64,000 bases of DNA from Paraburkholderia monticola (GCF_001580545.1 NZ_LRBG01000036.1:124001-188000), one strand, 5' to 3'. Shown: positions 8,911 to 18,332, counted from the stretch's first letter. Notes: a model not told the origin generated them from the sequence alone. Program-made: numbers and translations.

Positions 8911-11006
8911 GTTCGTACGGTCGGTAACGCGGCGGCCGCCATCGGTGCGTCCAGACGCCATTCCGGTAGACTCGCGACCTGCCGCGACAACTCGAGCGCC
9001 GCCGCGATCGGCACGCTGTCGGCGGGCGCCACGGTTTGCGCTTCGATCGGGATGCGTCGCGGTGCGTGGGCGTCCGGCGGGCTGGCGACAAGCCCGTCCG
9101 CATAGCGGTTGAGTTCGACGAACGCCTGCTCCTGCGTGGAGCGCATGGCATCGGCCATGCGTGGACTCCACGGCCCCGCCGGCGGCACTTGCAGGTTGCG
9201 CAGTACGTTGGCCGCCAGCATGATCTCGCGACCCTGGGCGAGAACCGTTTGCGCGCGCAATGTCAGTTGCGCCTGCTCGCCTTCCTGCCAGTTCGGTTCG
9301 AGGGCGACACGCGAGAGCATGGCCTCGCAATCGGCCAGCATCGCCCACGCCTGCAACTGACGCTGCGAATAAGGCAATTCGTCCCGCTCCGCGGCGTCCA
9401 GCCGGCTCGCGTGCAACGGCGCGGCTATCGCGCGCAACATGCCTGCAAGCTTTTGCCGCAGCATATCGCTCTCGCCCTCCCGCCAGAACGACATCTGCAC
9501 GAAGGTCGCGACGCCGACGCCCAGCATGATGCCCACCATCCGGTCGCGGATTTCGGTCAGATTCGAGCTTGGGCCGAACTCTCCGAGCAACGCGAGCGAG
9601 AACGTGAAGATCACCTGAATGCCGGCATAGCCGATCCGCTCCGAGCCGGCCGCGATCCACGCCGCGAGCGCGACAATGGGCAGCGTCATTAGCAGCAGAC
9701 CGACAATGTCGTCGAGATGCGGCACGACGAACACCACCATGAACAGCGCCAGCGCACTGCCGAGCGCGGCTCCGGCGATCCGCAGCAACGCACGCTGGGT
9801 CGAGGCACCGAGGCTCGGCAGCGCGACGATCAGACAGGTCAGCATGATCGTGTGAACGCCCTGCCAGTCGACGGCGTTATAAAACACGTAGCAGACGAGC
9901 ACGGCAAGCAGCGTCTTCAGCGAAAACCGTAGGTAGACGGGATTGGTCCACGCGTCGGGTACGATCATCGGTTCGCTAGCGGGCGGCTTGCCGGATGCCG
10001 CGTTGCTTGCGCTCAGATCGGCGAACGCGTGCAGCGCGCGCTGCAACTCGGCGGCGGCCGGAATCGCGTCGCAGGCATTGCGCTCTTCAGGCGTCGTCGT
10101 GCTCACGTAACGATAGGGCAAGCCTGACATCACGGCTTCGTCGAGCGCGCGGCCGTTTTCGCGCAACTCGCGCAACATCGCCAGTTGCGCGGCCGACGGG
10201 TTGGGCCAGCTGGGCGGCAATTCGCTCGCGCCGCGATAAAGACGCGACACCGTCGCAACACAGGCAAGCTGCAACGCCTGATGCTCGCGATAGTGGGCAT
10301 CCCGCATCGTCGTGAAGCGCAGCAGCTTCTGCAGCGTGAGCGCGCCTTGCTGCACGGCGGTCAGCGTGATCGGCTCGATGTCGCGGGTGCCGTCGATCAG
10401 TTGCGTCAGGCGCGTGTCGAGCGCCGCGAGCTGCCGATGAATCTCCGCCTTGAGTTGCAATTGCGGTTCGGCAGGCAGCAGCAACGTATTGACCACGAGC
10501 GTCAACGCGATCGCATAGTTGACGGCGATCCACACCCACAACACCGAGCGGATCAGCAGGTCGGCCTGATCGGTCTGATCCACGAAGCTCTGCACGTAGA
10601 TCACGACGATCGCGACGATGAAGAACACCACGCCGATTTTCAGCACCCGCATCAGATACACGCTGCCGAAGAACAGCACACTCGCGATCACGATGCGCAG
10701 CAACGGATAATCGAACGTGAATTTGAGCAGCACGATCGACGTGCCGATGGCGAGTGTCGAGCCGACGATGAACATCGCGCCGATCAGACGCGTGACCACC
10801 ACATTCGATTGGGTGACGTAGAACACCAATAGCAGCGACAGCGCGAGCTCCGGCACTTCGAGTGTCATCGACGCGACGATGACGATGGCGCTCGTCAGCA
10901 GGCAACGCAACATCACATTGACGCGTCCAGGGAAGGGCGCAAGCTCACGTCTCAGGAAGGCGGCGAGATCGCGCAGCATGATCGGCAGATAGTCAGCGGT
11001 GGTCAT
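8907..11006 (-). CDS. mdtO: FUSC-family inner-membrane efflux protein, MdtO/AaeB type
   Basis: 699 residues with the duplicated architecture of FUSC transporters: a first cluster of membrane helices (residues about 30-170), a soluble loop, a second cluster (about 360-500), then a cytoplasmic helical tail. PETs of this family (AaeB, MdtO) export aromatic carboxylates and some drugs. It starts 8 bases after the HlyD gene and overlaps the outer-membrane gene by 4 bases, so the three are translationally coupled. Assignment to MdtO rather than AaeB rests on the YtcA and outer-membrane partners. Confidence 0.88.
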   Translation of the reverse strand: MTTADYLPIMLRDLAAFLRRELAPFPGRVNVMLRCLLTSAIVIVASMTLEVPELALSLLLVFYVTQSNVVVTRLIGAMFIVGSTLAIGTSIVLLKFTFDYPLLRIVIASVLFFGSVYLMRVLKIGVVFFIVAIVVIYVQSFVDQTDQADLLIRSVLWVWIAVNYAIALTLVVNTLLLPAEPQLQLKAEIHRQLAALDTRLTQLIDGTRDIEPITLTAVQQGALTLQKLLRFTTMRDAHYREHQALQLACVATVSRLYRGASELPPSWPNPSAAQLAMLRELRENGRALDEAVMSGLPYRYVSTTTPEERNACDAIPAAAELQRALHAFADLSASNAASGKPPASEPMIVPDAWTNPVYLRFSLKTLLAVLVCYVFYNAVDWQGVHTIMLTCLIVALPSLGASTQRALLRIAGAALGSALALFMVVFVVPHLDDIVGLLLMTLPIVALAAWIAAGSERIGYAGIQVIFTFSLALLGEFGPSSNLTEIRDRMVGIMLGVGVATFVQMSFWREGESDMLRQKLAGMLRAIAAPLHASRLDAAERDELPYSQRQLQAWAMLADCEAMLSRVALEPNWQEGEQAQLTLRAQTVLAQGREIMLAANVLRNLQVPPAGPWSPRMADAMRSTQEQAFVELNRYADGLVASPPDAHAPRRIPIEAQTVAPADSVPIAAALELSRQVASLPEWRLDAPMAAAALPTVRT

Positions 11007-11013
11007 GGGCTTC

Positions 11014-12072
11014 TCAATTGCGCGCGCCGTCGTTGCCGCGTCCGGGTTCCAGCACGGCCACCGCCGAGGTACCCACTCGAAACAGTTCCGGGTTCGGCTT
11101 GTCGATGCGGATCTTCACCGGGAAGCGTTGCGACACATGAACCCAGTTAAGCGTGCGTTGAATGCGTGGCAATCCGCCGGGCAATGCAAGGCCGCCTTCA
11201 TCGGATGAAATGCCGTAACTGATCGAATCGACCGTGCCCTGGAAGCGCTGGCCGGTATCACTCATCAGGTAGACCGTGGCGGGTGTGCCCGCTCGAATGC
11301 CTTTCAGCTCGGTCTCCCGAAAGTTCGCAATCACGTACCAGTGGCGGGTGTCGATCAGCGTGAATACAGGCTTCAAGGCCGTGGCGAACTGGCCTGTCGA
11401 TGTCTTCAAGGACACGACGCGCCCGTCGAACGGCGCCCGCACCGTCGCATACTCCAGGTTCAATTCGGCCAGCGAGATCTCCGCCATCACGACAGCGCGT
11501 TGCGCGACCAGCGCATCGACACCGCTGACCGCCGCCGCGGCCTGCTGCGCTTGCAGTTGCGCGGCGCTGAGTTCGGCCTGGGTGGCGCGTTGCGCGGTGC
11601 GCGCCCGATCGACTTCTTCCGCCGACACGAACCCTCGCGACAACAACGGTTCCATGCGATGCAGCGTATCGGACGCCTGACTGGCCGCCGCTCGCGCGCG
11701 TTCGACGGCCGCCTGCACCGACTGCGCGTTGTACTGCTGCGCATTGACCGTGCGCTGGGTCAGCTCGATCTGACGGTCGAGCGCGACGAGCGACGCCTGG
11801 CTGCGCGTCAGTGCATCCTGATACGGACGCGGATCGATGCGAAACAACAGGTCGCCCTGCCGGACCAGCTGGTTGTCGCGCACGGCCAGCTCAACGATGC
11901 GTCCGTTGACCTCGGGGACCACGTCGATCGTATCCGCGTAGACGTAGGCATCGTCGGTACGCGGTGCGCGATCGAGCACGCGCAGGACGTAGACGAGCAG
12001 GACCAGCGTCACGACGACCATGACGAGGGCCAGCCATTTCTTCTTCGATGTCCTGTCGGCTATCGTCGTCAT
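11014..12072 (-). CDS. mdtN: HlyD-family periplasmic adaptor, MdtN/AaeA type
   Basis: 352 residues. One N-terminal membrane anchor (residues about 12-30, LALVMVVVTLVLLVYVL) precedes a biotinyl-lipoyl-like half (PEVNGRIVELAVRDNQLVRQGD), a long alpha-helical hairpin rich in Ala/Gln (about 90-190) and the second half (VRAPFDGRVVSLKTSTGQF). It links the FUSC pump to the outer-membrane duct in the periplasm. It lies between the YtcA-like gene and the FUSC gene in one operon. Confidence 0.92.
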   Translation of the reverse strand: MTTIADRTSKKKWLALVMVVVTLVLLVYVLRVLDRAPRTDDAYVYADTIDVVPEVNGRIVELAVRDNQLVRQGDLLFRIDPRPYQDALTRSQASLVALDRQIELTQRTVNAQQYNAQSVQAAVERARAAASQASDTLHRMEPLLSRGFVSAEEVDRARTAQRATQAELSAAQLQAQQAAAAVSGVDALVAQRAVVMAEISLAELNLEYATVRAPFDGRVVSLKTSTGQFATALKPVFTLIDTRHWYVIANFRETELKGIRAGTPATVYLMSDTGQRFQGTVDSISYGISSDEGGLALPGGLPRIQRTLNWVHVSQRFPVKIRIDKPNPELFRVGTSAVAVLEPGRGNDGARN

Positions 12073-12090
12073 GCAGTCCCCGAAGGCGAT

Positions 12091-12375
12091 TCAATGTTGG
12101 AACAACATCAGCCAGGTCGCGAGCGCAAAGAACGTGACCAGCGTGGGATACACCACGGCTGCGGGGGCGATCAGATCGTTGGCCTGAAAACGCCCGAGTA
12201 TCAGATGAATGACGACCGTGAGCACGACGCCCGCGACGATGCAGAACAGCCAGTCGGGAAAGTACGCGCCCAGCACGTTGATCGATGGCGAGTTGACGCA
12301 ACCCGACAGCAGGGGGGCGGCGAGCGCGGCCATGCCAATTGCACGCGTTGAACCTTGGCCTCTGGTGACTGACAT
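12091..12375 (-). CDS. ytcA: YtcA-family lipoprotein
   Basis: 94 residues. An N-terminal signal with lipobox (PLLSGC) and two hydrophobic stretches (WLFCIVAGVVLTVVIHLIL and TLVTFFALATWLMLF) fit the small YtcA family found at the head of mdtNOP-type operons. The ATG at 12375 gives a normal signal peptide; a GTG at 12417 in frame would add 14 polar residues. Function unknown; membrane-associated accessory of the pump is inferred from position. Confidence 0.75.
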   Translation of the reverse strand: MSVTRGQGSTRAIGMAALAAPLLSGCVNSPSINVLGAYFPDWLFCIVAGVVLTVVIHLILGRFQANDLIAPAAVVYPTLVTFFALATWLMLFQH

Positions 12376-12598
12376 GTGTCGTTTCAAACTCGTCCCTGTG
12401 GCCCGAATCGACGTCACGCGCAGACATGCCGATCGGCGTCAACCCGGATTCTGGGTTTATGGGCTACTGAGGAATGCGCCTTGGGAGGCGCCGTTCCTGT
12501 ACCGGTTTAGCGGAGATTGACAGAATGTAAGTCTAGTTCGTCCTCACATTAATGCCAGCGAAGGCAATCCGCATCACATAAAGCTGCAATATCGCCAC

Positions 12599-12627
12599 AA
12601 AAAAATAGCGGGCACAATCGGGCGCTA
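12599..12627 (-). terminator. candidate intrinsic terminator after the sensor kinase
   Basis: On the minus strand, TAGCG and CGCTA arms (12623-12627 and 12606-12610) enclose a 12-base loop and are followed by seven T residues (12605-12599). The stem is short, so strength is uncertain, but it is correctly placed 25 bases after the kinase stop. Confidence 0.5.
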
Positions 12628-12651
12628 CGGCATCGGGCCCGGTGCTTGCAT

Positions 12652-14160
12652 TTAGCTGTCGATTGGAAGCGTGAAGCTGAAGGTGACGCCCCGGTTCTGA
12701 TTGGGCGCGGCCCAGATGCGGCCGGCGTGCGCTTCAATGATCGTGCGGCAGATCGAAAGCCCGATGCCCATGCCCGCCTTCTTCGTCGTGAAGAATGGTT
12801 CGAAGACCTTCTCGAAGTCGGCAAATCCCGCACCGTGATCCTCGACATCGATCACCACGCCGTCGGTGCTGCGACGCGAGCGGATCAACAGCAGCTTCGG
12901 GCGCTCCGTCGTTGCGGCCAGCGCCTCGATGGCGTTGCGAACGAGATTGACGAGGACCTGTTGGATCTGTACCGCGTCGGCGCGAACCTTCGGTATGTTC
13001 TCGCCGAGTGCCGTCTCCAGCGAGATCGCGTTGCGCTGAATATCATCAGCCATCAGCGTGCATACCTGAAGTATCAGTTTGTTGATGTCGAGGTCGACCA
13101 TTTCAGGATCTGTATGCTTGAAAAGGGCTCGGATGCGGCTGACCACGTCCGCCGCGGCATTGCCGTCCTGCACGATGGACTCGGCGCAACGTCTGGCTTC
13201 GAGAATATTGGGCGGCTCGGCGCAGAGCCATCGCACACAGGCACGTGCATGCGCGATCACCGCCTGAAGCGGCTGATTGATCTCGTGCGCGATCGATGCG
13301 GAGAATTCGGCGACCGCCGCGATCCGCGATGCTTGCGCGAGCTTCTCCTGCGCATCGCGTAACGCCTCCGCCAGCTTCTCGGTGTCGTCGATGTCGACTT
13401 CCAGGCCGAAAAACTGCATCACGTGCGCGTCGGCGGATTCGCCGGGGCGTTGCTCGGGTGCGGGCGCGAGTTCGAACGTGGAGAGCAGATGCGGCTCGCT
13501 CGCCAGTTGCTCGCGCAGCTTCAGCAGTTCGCGCCGAACGCCTTCGGAGCGGCGCGCGGCGGCTTCGGCAGCGCTTGCCCAATGAGTCCACCGATCCGGA
13601 TGGGCACGGTCGGCCGGATAAGTGCGGCCAATGGTCTGGGTGATCAGATCGAAGTAGTCGAAAAGGTATAGCGAGACGTCGAACAGCAACTCCCTCGTGA
13701 GGGTGCCGTCCCGCTCGCCGAGCGCGATGTAGGTGCTCCAGATTTCCCGCAAGCCGTAGCGCAATGCCTGCAGCAGGCTGTTCAACGGCACGCGCTGATG
13801 CTCACCTCGCTGTCCGATCTCGCGGAACACGGCCATATCGCGAGCCGACGGGGCTTCCCCCGACAGAAGCGTGTCGAACCATACCTTGGCCGACAGCTCG
13901 ACCGAATCTTCGACGTCGCGCATCGCGGGAGGTGAAAGCCGCCTGTAGCCATCGAGCGACTTCACGATGCCGAGCACACGCGCAACGATATGGGACCGGT
14001 TCGCGGCAAGCGAAGCGGTCTTTTCCCGCAAATGGCTACTGATTCTTGGTACGTTGGCAAACACGGCGAGTGTCCAGAATGATCGGGCTGCCGGCGTGGA
14101 TGAACGAATGCTTACGCCCGCGGTGTATGCATGGTCTTGCGGTATGGCGTGGCGGGGCAT
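12652..14160 (-). CDS. sensor histidine kinase with helical RsbRD-like N-terminus
   Basis: Up to 502 residues. The C-terminal kinase is complete: H-box with phospho-His in SIAHEINQPLQ (near residue 296), N-box LVNLVRNAIEAL, G1 VEDHGAGF, G2 MGIGLSICRTIIEAHAGRI, of the FixL-like type. There is no membrane segment and no recognisable PAS. Instead residues about 45-195 are helical (VPLNSLLQALRYGLREIW, LFDVSLYLFDYFD) and resemble the RsbRD_N domain of PucR-type regulators. The start is uncertain: no good ribosome site precedes 14160, and GTG at 14064 is possible. It is divergent from poxB, whose other side carries the likely partner response regulator. Confidence 0.87.
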   Translation of the reverse strand: MPRHAIPQDHAYTAGVSIRSSTPAARSFWTLAVFANVPRISSHLREKTASLAANRSHIVARVLGIVKSLDGYRRLSPPAMRDVEDSVELSAKVWFDTLLSGEAPSARDMAVFREIGQRGEHQRVPLNSLLQALRYGLREIWSTYIALGERDGTLTRELLFDVSLYLFDYFDLITQTIGRTYPADRAHPDRWTHWASAAEAAARRSEGVRRELLKLREQLASEPHLLSTFELAPAPEQRPGESADAHVMQFFGLEVDIDDTEKLAEALRDAQEKLAQASRIAAVAEFSASIAHEINQPLQAVIAHARACVRWLCAEPPNILEARRCAESIVQDGNAAADVVSRIRALFKHTDPEMVDLDINKLILQVCTLMADDIQRNAISLETALGENIPKVRADAVQIQQVLVNLVRNAIEALAATTERPKLLLIRSRRSTDGVVIDVEDHGAGFADFEKVFEPFFTTKKAGMGIGLSICRTIIEAHAGRIWAAPNQNRGVTFSFTLPIDS

Positions 14161-14305
14161 CCCCCCTTTGGGGGAGAGGTGCCCTGGGCGATGGGGGAGG
14201 GCGCGGCGCTTATTCCAGATTCCTGTAATTGCAGTTCGCGGCCCCGCGAACTACCATCCAACGGATCGTTACCGCAGCAACTCCTCTTCGCTAAGGAGAT
14301 CTGAC

Positions 14306-16027
14306 ATGACAACGACAGCTGCCGACTACATGGTTGGCGCGCTAGCCAGTGCAGGTGTAAAGAGGGTTTTCGGCGTGGTGGGGGATTCGCTCAATGGCTT
14401 CACGGACTCTCTGCGCCGTGATGGTTCGATTGAATGGGTTCACATGCGGCATGAGGAAAGCGCGGCGTTCGCCGCCGGCGCCGAAGCGCATCTCACCGGG
14501 CAACTCGCAGTCTGCTGTGGGAGTTGCGGTCCGGGGAATCTGCATCTGATCAACGGGCTGTTCGACTGTCATCGCAGCGGCGTCCCGGTTCTCGCTATCG
14601 CTGCGCATGTTCCCAGCACGGAAATCGGCATCGACTATTTTCAGGCCACTCATCCTGAAGTGCTATTCAAGGAGTGTAGCCACTACGTCGAGCTGGTCCA
14701 CCGTCCTGACCAGCTACCGCAGATCCTGAGCCGTGCCATCCGTACGGCGGTTGGGCGTAAGGGCGTCGCTGTCGTCGTCATTCCCGGAAATGTGGCGCTC
14801 GGGCCCCTCACGAAGCCGCTGCCGAAGTGGAGCGCGCCTTCGGCTCCGGTCCTTTGTCCATCGAACGACGAGCTTGCGGAACTCGCGAGGCTGTTGAACC
14901 GGTCGTCGCGAGTGACGATGCTTTGCGGAGCGGGCTGTAAGGATTGCCATACGGAAGTCGTGGACCTTGCGCGCAAGCTGCAAGCGCCAATCGTCCACTC
15001 GTTGCGAGGCAAGGAGTACATCGAATACGACAACCCGTTCGACGTGGGCATGACGGGGCTTGTCGGCTTCTCATCCGGCTACTCCGCCATGAAGAGTTGC
15101 GACATGCTGCTGATGCTGGGCACTGACTTCCCCTATCGGCAGTTCTACCCGGAGGGCGTCACCGTCGCGCAAGTCGATACAAGGGCGGAGGCACTCGGTA
15201 ATCGATGCCCGCTCGAACTCGGCGTGTTGGGAACGGTCAAGGACACGCTCACCGGACTTCTTCCGATGATTCAGGACAAGACCGACAGCACGTTCCTGAA
15301 TCGCGCGCTCGACGACTATCGCGCGGCTCGCGAGAGTCTCGACGAGCTTGCCGAGCCGCAACCGGGAAGCAGCACCATCCATCCGCAGTACGTGACCCGG
15401 CTCGTCAGCGAACTGGCCGACGACGATGCGATTTTCTCCTGCGACGTCGGCACCCCCATTGCATGGACAGCCCGGTATCTGAAGATGAACGGCAAGCGGC
15501 GTCTGGTCGGCTCGTTCAATCACGGCTCGATGGCGAACTCGCTGTTGCACTCGATCGGCGCGCAAGCCGCGTTCAGGGACCGGCAGGTGATTTCGATGTC
15601 GGGCGACGGCGGTTTCAGCATGATGATGGGCGAGTTCCTCACGCTGATTCAATTGGGTTTGCCGGTCAAGGTCGTCCTGCTGAACAATGGAACGCTGGGG
15701 TTCGTGGAACTCGAGATGAAGGCGAGCGGCTTCGTCGATACAGGATGTGATCTGGTCAATCCGAACTTCGCCGCGATGGCCAATGCGATGGGAATCAAAG
15801 GCGTGCGCGTCGAGCATCCGGCTGAGTTGGAAGGTGCGCTGAGCGAAGCCTTCGACCATCCGGGTCCCGCTCTCGTCGACGTCGTGAGCGCACGCCAGGA
15901 ACTCGTGATGCCTCCCACCACGTCCGCGGACCAGGCGTATCACTTTGGTCTCTTCATGCTTCGCGCTGTGATGGACGGTCGGGGTCAGCAGCTGATCGAT
16001 CTCGCCAAGGTCAATCTGTTCCGGTAG
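14306..16027 (+). CDS. poxB: pyruvate dehydrogenase (quinone), PoxB-like
   Basis: 573 residues, the length of E. coli PoxB (572). It is a peripheral membrane TPP- and FAD-dependent flavoenzyme converting pyruvate to acetate and CO2 with electrons to ubiquinone. The catalytic Glu lies in MRHEESAAFAAG; the TPP motif is GDGGFSMMMGEFLTL followed by LLNNGTLGF. The ATG at 14306 has AAGGAGAT at 14293-14300. The gene lies between a divergent sensor kinase and a convergent response regulator, suggesting that this two-component pair may control it; that link is inference. Confidence 0.92.
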   Translation: MTTTAADYMVGALASAGVKRVFGVVGDSLNGFTDSLRRDGSIEWVHMRHEESAAFAAGAEAHLTGQLAVCCGSCGPGNLHLINGLFDCHRSGVPVLAIAAHVPSTEIGIDYFQATHPEVLFKECSHYVELVHRPDQLPQILSRAIRTAVGRKGVAVVVIPGNVALGPLTKPLPKWSAPSAPVLCPSNDELAELARLLNRSSRVTMLCGAGCKDCHTEVVDLARKLQAPIVHSLRGKEYIEYDNPFDVGMTGLVGFSSGYSAMKSCDMLLMLGTDFPYRQFYPEGVTVAQVDTRAEALGNRCPLELGVLGTVKDTLTGLLPMIQDKTDSTFLNRALDDYRAARESLDELAEPQPGSSTIHPQYVTRLVSELADDDAIFSCDVGTPIAWTARYLKMNGKRRLVGSFNHGSMANSLLHSIGAQAAFRDRQVISMSGDGGFSMMMGEFLTLIQLGLPVKVVLLNNGTLGFVELEMKASGFVDTGCDLVNPNFAAMANAMGIKGVRVEHPAELEGALSEAFDHPGPALVDVVSARQELVMPPTTSADQAYHFGLFMLRAVMDGRGQQLIDLAKVNLFR

Positions 16028-16037
16028 CGCGCGGAGT

Positions 16038-16676
16038 TCAGGCGTTCAGCGTGATCGACGGTGAGATGTCGAGTTGCAGTTTGCCCGCTTGTCTGACGAG
16101 CGTGGCGAACGTGTCCGCCTGCATTTTTCGCATGATGTGGCTGCGATGCACCTGCACCGTATATTCGGTGATGCCGAGGTTCGCCGCGATCTGCTTGTTG
16201 AGCATGCCGCGCGTCAGCAACGGCAACAGTTCCTGCTCACGAGGCGTGAGCGACCGATAGAGCGCCTGGAGAGTCGCCGCATCCTCCGCCTCCTTGCGTA
16301 GAACGCGCGCCCGCGCGAGGGCCGCATCGACGGCGCGCATCAGGCCGTCTTCATCGACGGGCTTGGTGAGGAAGTCGACCGCGCCGCCCTTCATGGCCAG
16401 CACGGTGGAGGGCACGTCTCCTCGTCCTGTAATGAAAATGATGGGAAGCCGCGCGTCCACGCCGACCAGCTTCTGGACTTCCAGTCCATTGATGCCCGGC
16501 ATGCTCATATCCAGAATCAGACATGCCACGACATTGCGGCGGCGAGTGTCCAGAAATGCTTTGCCGGAATCGAAGGACTGAACGTCTTTGCCATTCGCAC
16601 GCAATAGGGTCGAGAGTGCTTCTCGCACCCGCTTGTCGTCGTCGACCACATAGACCAGCTCGTTTGCGGATTCCAT
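16038..16676 (-). CDS. FixJ/NarL-type response regulator
   Basis: 212 residues. Receiver domain residues 1-120 carry the acidic pair (YVVDDDKR), the phosphoacceptor Asp in LILDMSMPG and the Lys in LTKPV; the C-terminal LuxR-type HTH has SLTPREQELLPLLTRGMLNKQIAANLGI. The ATG at 16676 has GGAGGAATGTC upstream, so the longer in-frame extension to 16886 is rejected. It is convergent with poxB (10 bases apart) and is the probable partner of the kinase at 12652-14160. Confidence 0.92.
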   Translation of the reverse strand: MESANELVYVVDDDKRVREALSTLLRANGKDVQSFDSGKAFLDTRRRNVVACLILDMSMPGINGLEVQKLVGVDARLPIIFITGRGDVPSTVLAMKGGAVDFLTKPVDEDGLMRAVDAALARARVLRKEAEDAATLQALYRSLTPREQELLPLLTRGMLNKQIAANLGITEYTVQVHRSHIMRKMQADTFATLVRQAGKLQLDISPSITLNA

Positions 16677-16728
16677 GACATTCCTCCGTGGTGCGGAAAT
16701 TATAGCCATCGGAACCGTCGCGCGTTTT

Positions 16729-16755
16729 CCTCGGTTGCCTCGGTTGCCTCGTTCG
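16729..16755. repeat. 9-bp tandem repeat, three copies
   Basis: CCTCGGTTG occurs at 16729-16737 and 16738-16746, followed by an imperfect copy CCTCGTTCG at 16747-16755. It lies just upstream of the response-regulator gene, in the leader shared with the divergent DUF4148 gene. Confidence 0.8.
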
Positions 16756-16906
16756 CCGCGAAGATAACGATCTTGTAACGAACGGGTCAGCTTCGGGACA
16801 GGCGCCACTGCCCAGAATGAAGGCAACTCTTCATCGATGCCGATGGAGAGTTTCAAGGCCTCGTTCCCGGTGAATGCGGCCGCCATGCTCTCGAAGGAGA
16901 TTCATC

Positions 16907-17221
16907 ATGAAAGCACTGATCAAGGCCGTACTGATTGCCACCGCGCTGAGCGCGCCCGCTTTCGCGTTTGCCCAAACCACCAATGGGCCGGTGACCCGCG
17001 CTCAGGTGCGGGCCGACCTCGTTCGGCTCGAACAGGCGGGTTATCGTCCGGCGGGGACCGACCCGTACTATCCCGCCCGCATTCAGGCGGCCGAGGCGAA
17101 GGTAGCCGCGCAGAACCAGACTCCCGAGGCGACGTCGGTCGGCGGCGTTGCGGCGGGAACCTCACAGACCGGTGCGCCGCTCGCATCGAACGACGCGTCG
17201 CCGCTCTACGCTCATCATTGA
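16907..17221 (+). CDS. DUF4148-type secreted protein
   Basis: 104 residues. A Sec signal peptide (MKALIKAVLIATALSAPAFAFAQ, given as residues 1-23) precedes the family core TRAQVRADLVRLEQAGYRP and YYPARIQAAEAKVAAQ. The ATG at 16907 has AAGGAGAT eight bases upstream. The family is abundant in Burkholderiales and has no known function; the protein should be periplasmic. Unlike the paralogues at 40 kb it lacks the Cys-containing C-terminal tail. It is divergent from the response regulator. Confidence 0.88.
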   Translation: MKALIKAVLIATALSAPAFAFAQTTNGPVTRAQVRADLVRLEQAGYRPAGTDPYYPARIQAAEAKVAAQNQTPEATSVGGVAAGTSQTGAPLASNDASPLYAHH

Positions 17222-17235
17222 GTGCGTGTCATGAT

Positions 17236-17274
17236 GCCGGCTCGACACGACGTGTCGCGGTGTCGAACCGGCCG
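17236..17274 (+). terminator. possible hairpin after DUF4148 gene
   Basis: The stretch GCCGGCTCGACAC pairs imperfectly with GTGTCGAACCGGC across a short inner palindrome. It lies 15 bases after the stop; only a weak GAATTT follows, so terminator function is uncertain. Confidence 0.35.
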
Positions 17275-17368
17275 GAATTTCGCGGTTCCTGGACTTGAAA
17301 CGTCACTCTCTATTTTCCGCGTTATCCATTCTGCGGCCGCGAAAACTCGCGAACGGTATCGACGTCGC

Positions 17369-18292
17369 TTATAGATCAGCGGCGGCGGTGTCAGCGGGGA
17401 TCGCGAAGTTAGCGCGGGCCCATTCGGCAAATTTCGTCGGTGGCTGGCCGGCAACCTTGTCGGCGAGAGCGATTGCGTCGCGCGAATCGACGCCGAGGTA
17501 CGTGTGCGCCTCGAAGTAGGCGAGCATCGACGCAATGCCGTCGGCGTGAGGAAACCAGCCAGCAAAAACCGCGCGCGGAACCTGCTGGAACGAGAACCGG
17601 TTCCCCAGGCGATTCAGCGTGGCGATGATCTCGTCAAAGCTCAGGAAATCGCCGACGAGCGGCAAATGTTCACCGTGCCCCGCGAGTTCCGGATGCGCGA
17701 ATGCACCGGCCACGATACGGCCGATTTCAGTGATGTCGGCCATGTGGATGACCCGTTTCGAGGGGTCGAGCGGGAGCGCCCAACCCATGGCGCCGTCCGC
17801 CTGTTTCTGCGGGGCCATGACGTCGAGCAGATTCTGATAGTAAAACGAAGCAATCACGAACGTGTGATACGCAAATCCGGCTTCGCTCACGATACGATCG
17901 ATCTTCGCCTTGTCCGTGAAATGGGGGACATCGATCTTGCCGCGGCTGATCGTTTCCACGTCCGGCAGCGTCGACCAGATGAAGTGCTTCACACCGGCGT
18001 CTTTCGCCGCGCCCACCGCGGCGCGCGCCTGCCTCGATTCGTCCGGACCCGCTTCCCAGGCATTGGTCACGACGAAAACGCCATGCGCTCCGGCGAATGC
18101 GGCGCTAAGCGTTTCGGGACGATTGAAGTCCGCCAAAGCGACCTCGTCACCCAGTTTCGGATGGCTGGCCGGATTGCGCGTCAACGCGCGCACCTTGAAT
18201 TGACCACTCGCCTGCAGGGCGCGCACGACGGCGCCACCTTGTTGACCGGTTGCGCCGACGACGGCGATGAGCTTCTTCGGGCGGTTCGACAT
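17369..18292 (-). CDS. NmrA-like NAD(P)-binding protein
   Basis: 307 residues, atypical short-chain dehydrogenase fold. The nucleotide-binding motif VVGATGQQGGAVVRAL is at the N-terminus and there is no canonical YxxxK catalytic pair, as usual for NmrA/HSCARG redox sensors and related quinone oxidoreductases. It lies downstream of azoR on the same strand with a 40-base gap, in a cluster of flavin/quinone redox genes. Likely role: NADPH sensing or reduction of a quinone or electrophile; substrate unknown. Confidence 0.87.
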   Translation of the reverse strand: MSNRPKKLIAVVGATGQQGGAVVRALQASGQFKVRALTRNPASHPKLGDEVALADFNRPETLSAAFAGAHGVFVVTNAWEAGPDESRQARAAVGAAKDAGVKHFIWSTLPDVETISRGKIDVPHFTDKAKIDRIVSEAGFAYHTFVIASFYYQNLLDVMAPQKQADGAMGWALPLDPSKRVIHMADITEIGRIVAGAFAHPELAGHGEHLPLVGDFLSFDEIIATLNRLGNRFSFQQVPRAVFAGWFPHADGIASMLAYFEAHTYLGVDSRDAIALADKVAGQPPTKFAEWARANFAIPADTAAADL

Positions 18293-18332
18293 GTTGCTGC
18301 TCCAGTGAGAATGTTACTGACGCGACGCGGCT

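Noticed and set aside
8911..9660. An upstream extension making the efflux outer-membrane gene a 745-residue protein
   Set aside because: It runs antisense-frame through the FUSC gene with Arg-rich sequence; the lipobox and the ATGA overlap fix the start at 8910.
14161..14305. Upstream extension of poxB back to 13967
   Set aside because: It crosses the divergent kinase gene and lacks TPP-family sequence; AAGGAGAT sets the start at 14306.
16677..16886. N-terminal extension of the response regulator
   Set aside because: It covers the 9-bp repeats and promoter region; the receiver domain begins normally at 16676 with a strong ribosome site.
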